Shown: positions 1 to 7,744 of the stretch, in pieces | How positions within the stretch are numbered: position 1 is the first letter of the stretch | How the letters are laid out: each line of letters opens with the position of its first letter | From: Microbacterium sp. Root180 | GTDB lineage: Bacteria; Actinomycetota; Actinomycetes; Actinomycetales; Microbacteriaceae | Reading direction: 5' to 3' | NCBI RefSeq assembly: GCF_001428485.1 | Contig: NZ_LMHS01000003.1 | Span: 496,001 to 560,000 of the forward strand | DNA: 64,000 nt | Translations under genes and position numbers: made by a program | Notes under the pieces: generated by a model | What the model saw: the letters and a program-made list of their open reading frames with translations, nothing else | What the model was told of the DNA's origin: nothing | The model's database searches: none

Positions 1-339
1 CAGCTCGCGGCCGATGTTGCGGCATCCTCCCACCTGACGTTCCTGCAGGTCGACGCGCTGCACATGCTGGCGATCGCCGACCCCGAGCACGCGCCGGAGT
101 GGACCGCCCGCGCGATCGAGGTGCTCGACCCGACGACCGATCCGCGCACGCGGCGCTGGCTGGTGTCGCTGCACAACAACGCCGGCTGGTCGCACCTCGA
201 CGCCGGCCGCCCGCACGATGCGCTCGTGGAGTTCGAGAAGGCGCAGGATGCCGCGGCCCGCTGGGGCACGCCCCAGCAGGTGGTCTGGGCGGAAGAAGCC
301 GTAGCAGAGGCCCTCGCCGCCCTGCCCCCCGCTCGTTGA
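1..339 (+). CDS. C-terminal part of a tetratricopeptide-repeat-like protein (5' end outside window)
   Basis: The frame is open from base 1 and ends at a TGA (337-339), giving 112 visible residues. The sequence is Ala/Leu-rich helical repeat material; the stretch around WLVSLHNNAGWSHLDAGR followed by A..EFEKAQDAA has the small/large residue spacing of TPR helices. This looks like the end of a TPR protein such as a tetratricopeptide-containing regulator or scaffold, but the missing N-terminus prevents a functional call. Its stop codon lies inside a degenerate copy of the GTTGAGCGAGCG dispersed repeat, so the repeat has been inserted at, or has replaced, the 3' end. Confidence 0.6.
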   Translation, partial: QLAADVAASSHLTFLQVDALHMLAIADPEHAPEWTARAIEVLDPTTDPRTRRWLVSLHNNAGWSHLDAGRPHDALVEFEKAQDAAARWGTPQQVVWAEEAVAEALAALPPAR

Positions 340-359
340 ACGAGCGAGCCACCCCGTCC

Positions 360-392
360 CCGGTCGTTGAGCGAGCGAAGCGAGACGAAACG
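360..392 (+). repeat. Dispersed repeat GGTCGTTGAGCGAGCG..GAGACGAAACG, copy 1
   Basis: A copy of about 33 bases reading GGTCGTTGAGCGAGCGAAGC then GAGACGAAACG. The same unit recurs at 721-930, 15773-15867, 15886-15919 and 25302-25334. It lies 8 bases beyond the stop of the neighbouring minus-strand GIY-YIG gene. A further degenerate copy overlaps the stop codon of the preceding gene near 334-348. Confidence 0.85.
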
Positions 393-399
393 CACCGAA

Positions 400-687
400 C
401 TACGGAGAGTGCCTCGTTCGGACGCTCCATCCGCGAACTGCGTCGATGCCGCCCAGGATGAACGCCTCACGCTTCGCATGGCTCCACCCCTGGATGCGCT
501 TCTCCCAGGCGAACGCATCGTCGATGCGCTCGAACTCGCCACTCCAGGCGAGCTCCACGGGAAGCCGGCGACGCGTGTACGCGCTCCCCATGCCCGCCTC
601 ATGCTGCTCGATCCGCCGACCGAGGTCGCGTGTGCTCCCGGCATAGAACGTGCCGTCAGCGCACCGGAGGATATAGGTGAAGGGCAT
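400..687 (-). CDS. GIY-YIG family endonuclease-like protein
   Basis: 95 residues from ATG at 687 to TAG at 400-402. The N-terminus MPFTYILRCADGTFYAGSTR carries the YIL..YAGST form of the GIY-YIG motif, followed by a conserved Arg pair and, near residue 65, WEKRIQGW with the metal-binding Glu typical of small stand-alone GIY-YIG (UPF0213/YhbQ-like) proteins. The family are predicted DNA endonucleases; the cellular role of the short version is not established. The open frame continues upstream into translated repeat units (SLSEERSDETKR), which I exclude as non-coding. The gene is bracketed by copies of the dispersed repeat on both sides, which raises the question of co-mobilisation. Confidence 0.85.
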   Translation of the reverse strand: MPFTYILRCADGTFYAGSTRDLGRRIEQHEAGMGSAYTRRRLPVELAWSGEFERIDDAFAWEKRIQGWSHAKREAFILGGIDAVRGWSVRTRHSP

Positions 688-720
688 CGCCCGACCGTAG
701 GGGCCTCCTCCGACACCGGG

Positions 721-930
721 GCGTTTCGTCTCGTCGCTGCGCTCCTCGCTCAACGACCGGGAGGCACGTTTCGTCTCCTCGCTCAACGACCGGGAGGCAT
801 GTTTCGTCTCGTCGCTGCGCTCCTCGCTCAACGACCGGGAGGCACGTTTCGTCTCGTCGCTGCGCTCCTCGCTCAACGACCGGGGGCTTGCCCCCACCGG
901 TCGTTGAGCGAGCGAAGCGAGACGAAACGC
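721..930. repeat. Array of five copies of the dispersed GTTGAGCGAGCG repeat
   Basis: Four copies run in reverse orientation (721-760, about 765-794, 800-839, 843-884), two of the junctions marked by GGGAGGCACG or GGGAGGCATG, and one forward copy (897-930) faces them so the last two form a long inverted repeat. The second copy lacks the GTCGCTGCG segment. There are no unique spacers, so this is not a CRISPR array. It ends 8 bases before the stop of the minus-strand aldehyde dehydrogenase gene and could act as a transcription stop. Confidence 0.85.
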
Positions 931-938
931 GGGATCGA

Positions 939-2303
939 TCAGGCGCCGACGCGGATGAGCTTCTTGTTGACGAACTCGTCGGCGGCGAGCAGCCCCATCT
1001 CCCGCGAGGTGCCGGAGCGCTTGACACCGCCGAACGGCAGACCCGGCTCGTCGGCGAGGACCAGGTTGACGTAGACCATGCCGGCGTCGATCTTGTCGGC
1101 GATCCGGGCGGCCTGCTCCTCATCGGTGGTGAACACGTACGAGCCCAGGCCGAAGCTGGTGTCGTTCGCGATCTTCACCGCCTCGTCCTCGTCCGCCACC
1201 TTGTAGACGACGCCGACGGGACCGAAGAACTCCTCGCTGTACGCGTCCATCTCGCTCGTCACTCCGGTGAGCACCGTTCCCGGGTAGAACGCTCCGTCGC
1301 GCGTGCCGCCGGTCGCGAGCGTCGCACCCTGCGCGACCGCCTTGTCGACCTGCTCGGCGAGGCGCTCCGCGGCGACGAGCGAGGACAGCGGGCCGAGCAC
1401 GGTGTCCTCCGCGAACGGGTCGCCCACCTTGGCGCCGCTCATCTTCGCGGTGAACTTCTCGAGGAACTCGTCGTACAGACCGTCGATCACGATGAAGCGC
1501 TTCGCCGCATTGCACGACTGGCCGGTGTTGTCGAGGCGCGCGTCGACAGCCGCCTGCACCGCCCCGTCGAGGTCGTCGGTCGACAGCAGGATGAACGGAT
1601 CGGATCCGCCGAGCTCGAGGGCGACCTTCTTGAGGTTGCGGCCCGCGACCTCTGCGACCGCCGCACCCGCGCGCTCCGAGCCGGTGACCGAGACGCCCTG
1701 CACGCGCCGGTCGGCGATGATCGTCGCCGCCTGCTCGTTCGACGCGTACACGTTGGTGTACACACCGTCGCCGAGCCCGGCATCCGCATAGATCTTCTCG
1801 ATCGCCGCGGCCGACTCCGGGCACTGACCGGCGTGCTTGAGGATGATCGTGTTGCCGATGACGATGTTCGGCGCCGCGAAGCGGGCCACCTGGTAGTACG
1901 GGAAGTTCCACGGCATGATCCCGAGGAGCGGCCCGAGCGCCGTGCGGCGGATCACCGCGGTGCCGTCGCCGTCGATGTCGATCGGCTGGTCGCCGGTGAT
2001 CTTGTCGGCGTGGTCGGCGTAGTACTCGGTGATGTCCGCGGCGAAGTCGACCTCGCCGAGCGCGGCCTCGAGCGGCTTGCCCATCTCGCGCACGATGATG
2101 GCGGCCAGCTCGTCGCGTCGCTCGCGGTGCAGGTCCGCGGCTTTGCGGATGCGCGCCGCGCGGTCGGACACCGGGACGTTGCGCCACGTGCGGAAGGCGG
2201 CATCCGCTCCGGCCAGGACCGTCTCGAGGGCCTCGTCGGTGATCGTCGGGTAGGTGGCCAGGGTCTCGCCCGTGGCGGGGTTGACGACGGCGTACTCACT
2301 CAT
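939..2303 (-). CDS. gabD: NAD(P)-dependent succinate-semialdehyde dehydrogenase (aldehyde dehydrogenase family)
   Basis: 454 residues, the usual length of short GabD enzymes. The NAD-binding region GIMPWNFPYYQVARF and the catalytic set are visible: general base Glu230 in ALELGGSDPF and nucleophile Cys264 in NTGQSCNAAKRF. The enzyme oxidises succinic semialdehyde to succinate, which enters the TCA cycle. It is the last gene of a minus-strand run with gabT, a putrescine oxidase, a universal stress protein and an APC permease, so the row converts putrescine through 4-aminobutyraldehyde and GABA to succinate. It could alternatively act on 4-aminobutyraldehyde itself; sequence alone does not separate the two. 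Confidence 0.88.
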   Translation of the reverse strand: MSEYAVVNPATGETLATYPTITDEALETVLAGADAAFRTWRNVPVSDRAARIRKAADLHRERRDELAAIIVREMGKPLEAALGEVDFAADITEYYADHADKITGDQPIDIDGDGTAVIRRTALGPLLGIMPWNFPYYQVARFAAPNIVIGNTIILKHAGQCPESAAAIEKIYADAGLGDGVYTNVYASNEQAATIIADRRVQGVSVTGSERAGAAVAEVAGRNLKKVALELGGSDPFILLSTDDLDGAVQAAVDARLDNTGQSCNAAKRFIVIDGLYDEFLEKFTAKMSGAKVGDPFAEDTVLGPLSSLVAAERLAEQVDKAVAQGATLATGGTRDGAFYPGTVLTGVTSEMDAYSEEFFGPVGVVYKVADEDEAVKIANDTSFGLGSYVFTTDEEQAARIADKIDAGMVYVNLVLADEPGLPFGGVKRSGTSREMGLLAADEFVNKKLIRVGA

Positions 2304-2345
2304 GGGTGTTCTCTCCGATCGGATGGTTGGGTCACAGTCTGCCGC

Positions 2346-3920
2346 TCAGCGGCGGGTACGTCGAAGGCTTGCGGGAGCATCCATACCGAGTGTCTCGCCG
2401 CGGAAGAATGCCGGACGCTTGATGGCCTGCCAGATCATGATGACCACGCCGAGCCCGATCACGACGACGCCGAGGATGAAGACGAGCCCCAGGCCTCCGA
2501 TGTTCGAGCCGCTGCCGTAGTCGGGGTCCATGCTGTCGTAGAGCGTCTTGCCGAACAGCAGGAGCAGGATGATTCCGCCCACGAGCGGGAACAGCAGCGT
2601 GAAGAAGAAGCTGCGCGCCGAGTCCGTCCACTGCTTGCGGAAGTACCACACGCACGCGAACGCCGTGATGCCGTAGTAGAAGCAGATCATCATTCCGAGG
2701 GTGGTGATCGTGTCCCACAGCACGTCCTCGCTCACGAACCGCATCACCGTGTAGAAGACCGAGGCGACGATGGCCGAGACGACCGTCGCGTAGCCGGGCG
2801 TGAAGAACCGCGGGGACACCTTCGCGAAGGCCGGCGGCAGTGCCTTGTAGTGCCCCATCGCGAGGAGGGTCCGCGCCGGGCCGACGAATGTGGACTGCAG
2901 CGACGAGGCCGAACTCGTCAGCACCGCCAGCGACACGAGGAAGGCCAGCGGGCCCAGGATCGGACCGCTCAGGTAGAAGAACACGTTGGACTGGATGTCC
3001 TCGTTGCCCAGCCCCAGCTCCCCCGCGCCGGTGCCGGCGTAGGCAAGCAGCGACACCGAGATCAGCAGGTACAGCACGACGATGGTCACGACGGTGAGCG
3101 TCGCCGCGCGCCCGGGGGTCTTCTCGGGGTCCTTTGTCTCCTCGTTCATCGTGAGGGTGACATCCCACCCCCAGAAGATGAAGATCGACAGCGAGAGCCC
3201 CGCCACCATCGCCCCGAACGCGTCGAGCGTCTCGGTGGGCTCGATGGCGAAGGGATTGAACCAGGAGAGCTCCACCGGGCTGGCGTCGAACGCCGTCCCG
3301 TTGGCGACGTGGACGAATGCCGCCACGGCGAAGAAGATCAGCACCAGGACCTGGAACCCGACGAGCACGTACTGCAGCTTCTGCGTCGTCTGCAGGTCCC
3401 GGTACGAGATGTAGGTCGCGCCGGCCATGAACAGCAGGCACACCGCCACGTTGATGAACGGGTTGAACGCGAGCTCCGCGATCGTGCCCGGGCTCCCGGC
3501 CAGCTGGTCGATGAGCAGGAACAGGAACTCGACGGCGATGCCCGCCAGATTGGAGAGCACGAGGATCGTCGCGGCGATCAGCCCCCAGCCGGCGAGCCAG
3601 CCCACCCAGGGGCCGAACGCGCGAGCGGCCCAGGTGAAGGAGGTTCCCGAGTCGGGCATGGCGCGGTTGAGCTCGCGATAGCCGAGCGCGACGAGGAGCA
3701 TCGGGATGAATCCGATGAGGATGATGGCCGGGACCTGGAATCCCACCTCCGACACCGTCGGACCGAGCGCTGCCGTCAAGGTGTACGCGGGCGCGATGCA
3801 CGAGATTCCGATGACGACGGCGCCCAGCAGGCCGATCGTGCCGGCGCTCAGGCCCTTCTTGGACAGGCCGCCGGTGACCGGCTCGCCGGTGACTGCTTCA
3901 GCCCTGCTGCGATCGCTCAT
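2346..3920 (-). CDS. APC superfamily amino acid/polyamine permease
   Basis: 524 residues with about 12 hydrophobic segments. The start of TM1, GAVVIGISCIAPAYTL, has the APC-type broken helix, and TM6/TM8 regions such as IFIFWGWDVTLTMNEETKDP follow the family pattern. It is an integral membrane importer or exchanger. The ATG at 3920 overlaps the TGA of the stress-protein gene (ATGA), indicating translational coupling. Its position between putrescine oxidase and succinate-semialdehyde dehydrogenase suggests uptake of putrescine, GABA or a related amine; the exact substrate is inferred from context only. The longer open frame upstream of 3920 is antisense noise and is excluded. Confidence 0.88.
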   Translation of the reverse strand: MSDRSRAEAVTGEPVTGGLSKKGLSAGTIGLLGAVVIGISCIAPAYTLTAALGPTVSEVGFQVPAIILIGFIPMLLVALGYRELNRAMPDSGTSFTWAARAFGPWVGWLAGWGLIAATILVLSNLAGIAVEFLFLLIDQLAGSPGTIAELAFNPFINVAVCLLFMAGATYISYRDLQTTQKLQYVLVGFQVLVLIFFAVAAFVHVANGTAFDASPVELSWFNPFAIEPTETLDAFGAMVAGLSLSIFIFWGWDVTLTMNEETKDPEKTPGRAATLTVVTIVVLYLLISVSLLAYAGTGAGELGLGNEDIQSNVFFYLSGPILGPLAFLVSLAVLTSSASSLQSTFVGPARTLLAMGHYKALPPAFAKVSPRFFTPGYATVVSAIVASVFYTVMRFVSEDVLWDTITTLGMMICFYYGITAFACVWYFRKQWTDSARSFFFTLLFPLVGGIILLLLFGKTLYDSMDPDYGSGSNIGGLGLVFILGVVVIGLGVVIMIWQAIKRPAFFRGETLGMDAPASLRRTRR

Positions 3921-4795
3921 GCCTGCGGTCCCTTCTTCTTGCGCGTGCGAGGCACGACGATCATGGGCACGGGGAGCTCGTGCAGCATCTTCGCTGCCGT
4001 GGACCCCAGGAACAGACGGCGCGGACGCGCCAGGCGGCTCGAGCCGACCACCGCGATCTCGCCGGGTTCCCAGCTGAGATGCGACACGGCGTCCTCGATG
4101 CTGTCGCCGAGTCCGACCACGGCCTCGGCGTCGACACCCTTCGGCAGCGCGCGGCGGGCGTGGACGAACACCTCGTCCGCGTGCATCGCCGCCGACTCGT
4201 TCCCCGCGATCCCGGCGGGAAGATCGACGGCGACCAGCGACACCAGGCGCAGCTCGGCACCGGTCGCCGACGCGAGCGCCACGCTCTCCTCGAGGAGCAG
4301 GTCCGCGCCCGGACGGAGCCCGATCGCGGCGGTGATGCGGGTGATGCCGCTCGCCGGATCGATGCGCCGAGCACCCTCGGGCGCAAGCACCACGGGCACA
4401 TCGGCGGAGTGCAGCAGCTCGCTGGCGACCGTGCCGAGGCGGTGGCGCCCGCGCAGGCCGCCGTTCGCCGCGCCGACCACGATGTGCGAGGCGCCGATGT
4501 CGTGAGCCGTATCGATCAGACCCGCGGCGAAGGACTCGGCGAAGCGGACGTGCGTGCGAGTGCGCACGGTCGCGGGCACGGTGCCCGCGGCATCGGCCAG
4601 CCACTTCTCGGCCTGCTCGCGCACGTACTCGTCGTACCCCGCGTCCGGCGGAGTGATCACGCTGCGCTCCTCGCCCGGCAGCACGACGACGAGATGAAGA
4701 GAGGAATCGGATGCCACGGCCAGCCGTGCACCGAGGGCGACGGCGTCGGCTCCGGCATCCGTCGCGGTGTATCCGACGACGATGCGGCCGCTCAT
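3917..4795 (-). CDS. Tandem-domain universal stress protein (UspA family)
   Basis: 292 residues, two Usp domains of about 145 each. Domain 1 opens with RIVVGYTATDAGADAVALG and has VVGAANGGLRGRHRLGTVAS; domain 2 ends with VVGSSRLARPRRLFLGSTAA. Both resemble the G-x2-G-x9-G(S/T) nucleotide-binding loop, although the second lacks one glycine. Both ends overlap neighbours by ATGA, so it is coupled to putrescine oxidase upstream and the permease downstream. Usp proteins embedded in amine/amino acid permease operons may modulate the transporter, but that role is inference. Confidence 0.88.
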   Translation of the reverse strand: MSGRIVVGYTATDAGADAVALGARLAVASDSSLHLVVVLPGEERSVITPPDAGYDEYVREQAEKWLADAAGTVPATVRTRTHVRFAESFAAGLIDTAHDIGASHIVVGAANGGLRGRHRLGTVASELLHSADVPVVLAPEGARRIDPASGITRITAAIGLRPGADLLLEESVALASATGAELRLVSLVAVDLPAGIAGNESAAMHADEVFVHARRALPKGVDAEAVVGLGDSIEDAVSHLSWEPGEIAVVGSSRLARPRRLFLGSTAAKMLHELPVPMIVVPRTRKKKGPQA

Positions 4796-6153
4796 GCGCG
4801 CGCTCCGTCCACGATGTTCGCGGCGACGAGCCGACCCATGCGGATCGCGCCGTCGACGTGCTGGTAACCGGCGCCGGCCATGTCGCTGCACGCGAAGTGG
4901 ATCGGTCCGACCGGGGTGCGCAGGTCCGCGCCGTAGCGGGTGAGGCCGCCGAGGTCGAAGCTCGCGGCGTACGCGCCGCGGGTCCACTCCTCCGCTCCCC
5001 AGTCGCTCTCGAAGTACACGAGCGGTTCGAGTGCCTCGGGGCCGTAGTAGTGCGACAACGACTCCAGGATGCGCGCTCTGCGCTCCTCCGCGGACGCCCG
5101 GAAGAGGTCGTCGGCGTTGCGGTCCGAGACGAACCCGACGAGGGTGCCGCGCTCGTCGCCGTGGTTGGTGTTGTCGTACGCCTCGTGGGAGAGCTCGTAG
5201 GGGCTGAAGGCGGTTCCCGACAGGCCCTGCTCACGCCAGAACGGACGGTCGTACACGGCGTGCACCTTGATCACGAAGCCCATCGAGATGTGCTGGTGCA
5301 TCTGCTGCTTCAGCCGGGGCAGAGCGGGCTGGAACTCGATCCACGGGTAGAGGATCGGCGCGTGCGCCAGGATGACGAATCGCGCGCGCACCTCGAGGTC
5401 CTCGTCGGTGACGACGCGGACGCCGTCCGCGTGCCAGTGGACCTCGTTGACGGGCTGACCGAGCAGCACGTCGTCGCCGAGGCGCTCGGCGAGGAGCAGC
5501 GGCACCTGCTGGAGGCCGCCGACGACCCGCTCGTCGAGGATGTAGTCGGCGTCGACGAGGTGAGTGAAGCTCCCCGCGCTCGCGGCCATGAGCAGCGCCT
5601 GCAGTGCCGAGAAGGCGTAGGCGGGCTTGGTCAGCATCGCGCCGGCGATGAAGAGGGCGATGTTGTCGCGCGCCTCCTGGTCGGGCGTCTGCTCCTCGAG
5701 CCACGCCTCGAATGAGATGCGGTCGAGCTCCTCGGCATCCGGGTGCTCCCACGGCTTGTCGGGGTCCATCTGCGCGACCATGCCGTCGAGCTTCTCGATC
5801 AGGCGGACGATCTCCTTCTCGGTCTCGGGTGCCACGGGGAAGATCTCTCCCGTGAAGCGGCGGACCGAGCCGTCGCGGCCGATGTAGACCGAATCGCCCT
5901 CGCGGTAGCGGCTGTAGGTCTCCAGACCCAGCTCGGCGATCGTCTCCTTGAGCGCCTCTTGGTCGGGCGAGACCCACTGGCCGCCGACCTCGAGCATCGC
6001 GCCGTCGATCACATCGGTCCACAGTCGCCCGCCGACCCGGTCGCGCGCCTCGAGCACCACGACGGAGAGTCCGGCCTTCCTGAGTTCATTCGCCGCGGTG
6101 AGGCCGGCGGCACCAGCCCCGACGATCACGACGTCACGCGTCAGCTGTTGCAT
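4792..6153 (-). CDS. puo: Flavin-containing amine oxidase, probable putrescine oxidase
   Basis: 453 residues. The N-terminus has the FAD-binding dinucleotide fold VVIVGAGAAGLTAANELRKA with an ELEARD-like VVLEARDRVGGRLW, and the C-terminus has the second FAD contact region PVGPIHFACSDMAGAGYQHV. Length and motifs match flavin monoamine oxidases, and the best fit I recognise is the putrescine oxidase of Micrococcus/Rhodococcus, which makes 4-aminobutyraldehyde, ammonia and hydrogen peroxide. The ATG at 6153 is preceded by AGAGGAG. A tyramine- or other monoamine-preferring oxidase is possible; the gabT/gabD context favours putrescine. Confidence 0.8.
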   Translation of the reverse strand: MQQLTRDVVIVGAGAAGLTAANELRKAGLSVVVLEARDRVGGRLWTDVIDGAMLEVGGQWVSPDQEALKETIAELGLETYSRYREGDSVYIGRDGSVRRFTGEIFPVAPETEKEIVRLIEKLDGMVAQMDPDKPWEHPDAEELDRISFEAWLEEQTPDQEARDNIALFIAGAMLTKPAYAFSALQALLMAASAGSFTHLVDADYILDERVVGGLQQVPLLLAERLGDDVLLGQPVNEVHWHADGVRVVTDEDLEVRARFVILAHAPILYPWIEFQPALPRLKQQMHQHISMGFVIKVHAVYDRPFWREQGLSGTAFSPYELSHEAYDNTNHGDERGTLVGFVSDRNADDLFRASAEERRARILESLSHYYGPEALEPLVYFESDWGAEEWTRGAYAASFDLGGLTRYGADLRTPVGPIHFACSDMAGAGYQHVDGAIRMGRLVAANIVDGARA

Positions 6154-6292
6154 GAGACTCCTCTGTCCGGTGTGCGGCCGTCCGGCGGCCTCGAGACTCG
6201 GCGTCGCGCCGTGTCCCACTTTCCTCGCCTCGGCAAGCGCCATGCGAGCGAATTCGGGACATGCCCCGGAGAAACCGGGACATGTCGCTGGA

Positions 6293-7651
6293 TCAGGATG
6301 CCGCGAGTGCGGCGGCGACGACGTCGATGCCCTCGTGGAGCAGGTCGTCGCCGATGGAGAGCGGCGGAAGGAAACGGATCACGTTCCCGTAGGTGCCGCA
6401 GGTGAGCACGATCACGCCCTGGGAGATGCACGCCTTCGCGACCGCGGCGGTGAGCGCGGCATCCGGCTCACCCGTCGCGGGGTTCACGAACTCGGCGGCG
6501 ATCATCGCACCGTGGCCGCGCACGTCGCCGACACGAGGGTCGGCTGCCTGCAGCGCACCGAGGCGCTCGGTGAGGATCGCGCCGATCTCGCGGGCGCGCT
6601 CGATCATGCCGTCGTTCTCGAACACGTCGATCGCGGCCAGCGCCGCGGCGCACGCGACGGGATTGCCGCCGTAGGTGCCGCCGAGGCCGCCCGCGTGAGA
6701 GGCGTCCATGATCTCGGCCCGTCCGGTCACGGCCGCCAAGGGCAAGCCCCCCGCGATGCCCTTGGCGGTCGTGATCAGGTCCGGCACGATGCCGAACACG
6801 TCACTCGCGAACATCTCCCCAGTGCGAGCGAAGCCGGTCTGGATCTCGTCGGCGATGAACACCACCCCGTTGGCGCGGCACCACTCGACGAGAGCGGGAA
6901 GGAAGCCCTCGGCGGGGACGATGAACCCGCCCTCTCCCTGGATCGGCTCGATGATGACGGCGGCGAGGTTGTCGGCGCCGACCTGCTTCTCGATGACCGA
7001 GATGGCCTTCTTCGCAGCATCCGCTCCGCTCAGTCCGTCGCGGAACGGGTACGACAGCGGTGCGCGGTAGACCTCTGACGCGAACGGGCCGAAGCCGCTC
7101 TTGTAGGGCATCGACTTGGCCGTGAGGGCCATGGTGAGGTTGGTGCGGCCGTGGTAGCCGTGATCGAAGGCGACGACGGCCTGCCGGCCGGTGAACTTGC
7201 GCGCGATCTTGACCGCGTTCTCGACGGCTTCCGCGCCGGAGTTGAACAGTGCGCTCTTCTTCGCGTGGTCGCCCGGGGTGACGCGATTGAGCGCTTCGGC
7301 GACCGACACGTAGGAGTCGTAGGGAGCGATCATGAAGCACGTGTGGGTGAACTGCGCCACCTGCGCCTGGACAGCTGCGACGACCTTCGGGTGCGCGTTG
7401 CCGATCGTGGTCACGGCGATGCCGGATCCGAGGTCGATGAGCGAGTTGCCGTCGGCGTCGACGATCACGCCGCCGCCGGCCGCCACCGCGTGCACGGGTG
7501 CCGTGTGCCCCACGCCGGCTGCCACCGCGGCGGATTTGCGGTCGAGGAGCTCCTGCGAGCGCGGACCCGGGATGCTCGTCACGAGGCGACGCTCCTGCGG
7601 CAGGGTGGGACCGCCGATGGGCGTTTCGGTGAGGGTGTCGACAGCGCTCAT
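6293..7651 (-). CDS. gabT: 4-aminobutyrate--2-oxoglutarate aminotransferase
   Basis: 452 residues of a class III PLP aminotransferase. Visible motifs are NSGAEAVENAVKIARK (cofactor phosphate loop), ADEIQTGFARTG (Asp that contacts the pyridine nitrogen) and TTAKGIAGGLPLAAV with the Schiff-base Lys. It transfers the GABA amino group to 2-oxoglutarate, giving succinic semialdehyde for gabD. The start at 7651 was chosen over an upstream ATG because a TACGCT box ends 7 bases before it, indicating a leaderless transcript. It faces a PucR-type regulator across a 93-bp gap. Confidence 0.92.
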   Translation of the reverse strand: MSAVDTLTETPIGGPTLPQERRLVTSIPGPRSQELLDRKSAAVAAGVGHTAPVHAVAAGGGVIVDADGNSLIDLGSGIAVTTIGNAHPKVVAAVQAQVAQFTHTCFMIAPYDSYVSVAEALNRVTPGDHAKKSALFNSGAEAVENAVKIARKFTGRQAVVAFDHGYHGRTNLTMALTAKSMPYKSGFGPFASEVYRAPLSYPFRDGLSGADAAKKAISVIEKQVGADNLAAVIIEPIQGEGGFIVPAEGFLPALVEWCRANGVVFIADEIQTGFARTGEMFASDVFGIVPDLITTAKGIAGGLPLAAVTGRAEIMDASHAGGLGGTYGGNPVACAAALAAIDVFENDGMIERAREIGAILTERLGALQAADPRVGDVRGHGAMIAAEFVNPATGEPDAALTAAVAKACISQGVIVLTCGTYGNVIRFLPPLSIGDDLLHEGIDVVAAALAAS

Positions 7652-7658
7652 GGGGGCG

Positions 7659-7664
7659 AGCGTA
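7659..7664 (-). promoter_or_regulatory. Leaderless -10 box of gabT
   Basis: TACGCT on the minus strand, 7 bases before the gabT ATG, so transcription would start at or next to the start codon. Confidence 0.6.
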
Positions 7665-7694
7665 GGACCGAGCCAGACGCGCCGCACCCTCCTC

Positions 7695-7732
7695 GCTGTA
7701 CATTCTCCTTAGCCTGCTGTACAGCCGGTACA
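7695..7732. promoter_or_regulatory. Candidate operator with GCTGTACA direct repeats between gabT and the PucR gene
   Basis: GCTGTACA occurs at 7695-7702 and 7716-7723, exactly 21 bases (two helical turns) apart, with a partial copy GGTACA at 7727-7732. The position just upstream of the gabT -10 box fits an operator bound by the PucR protein encoded on the other side. Confidence 0.5.
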
Positions 7733-7744
7733 CCTTGGAGGATC

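Noticed and set aside
688..897. N-terminal extension of the GIY-YIG protein consisting of SLSEERSDETKR repeats
   Set aside because: It is the translation of the dispersed DNA repeat; the same sequence is seen in other frames and places.
721..930. CRISPR array
   Set aside because: Units are contiguous and in both orientations, with no unique spacers of constant length and no cas genes.
888..4505. A 1205-codon plus-strand open frame across the putrescine block
   Set aside because: It is antisense to three well-supported genes, is made of Arg/Asp/Glu-rich low-complexity sequence typical of a high-GC shadow frame, and has no domain.
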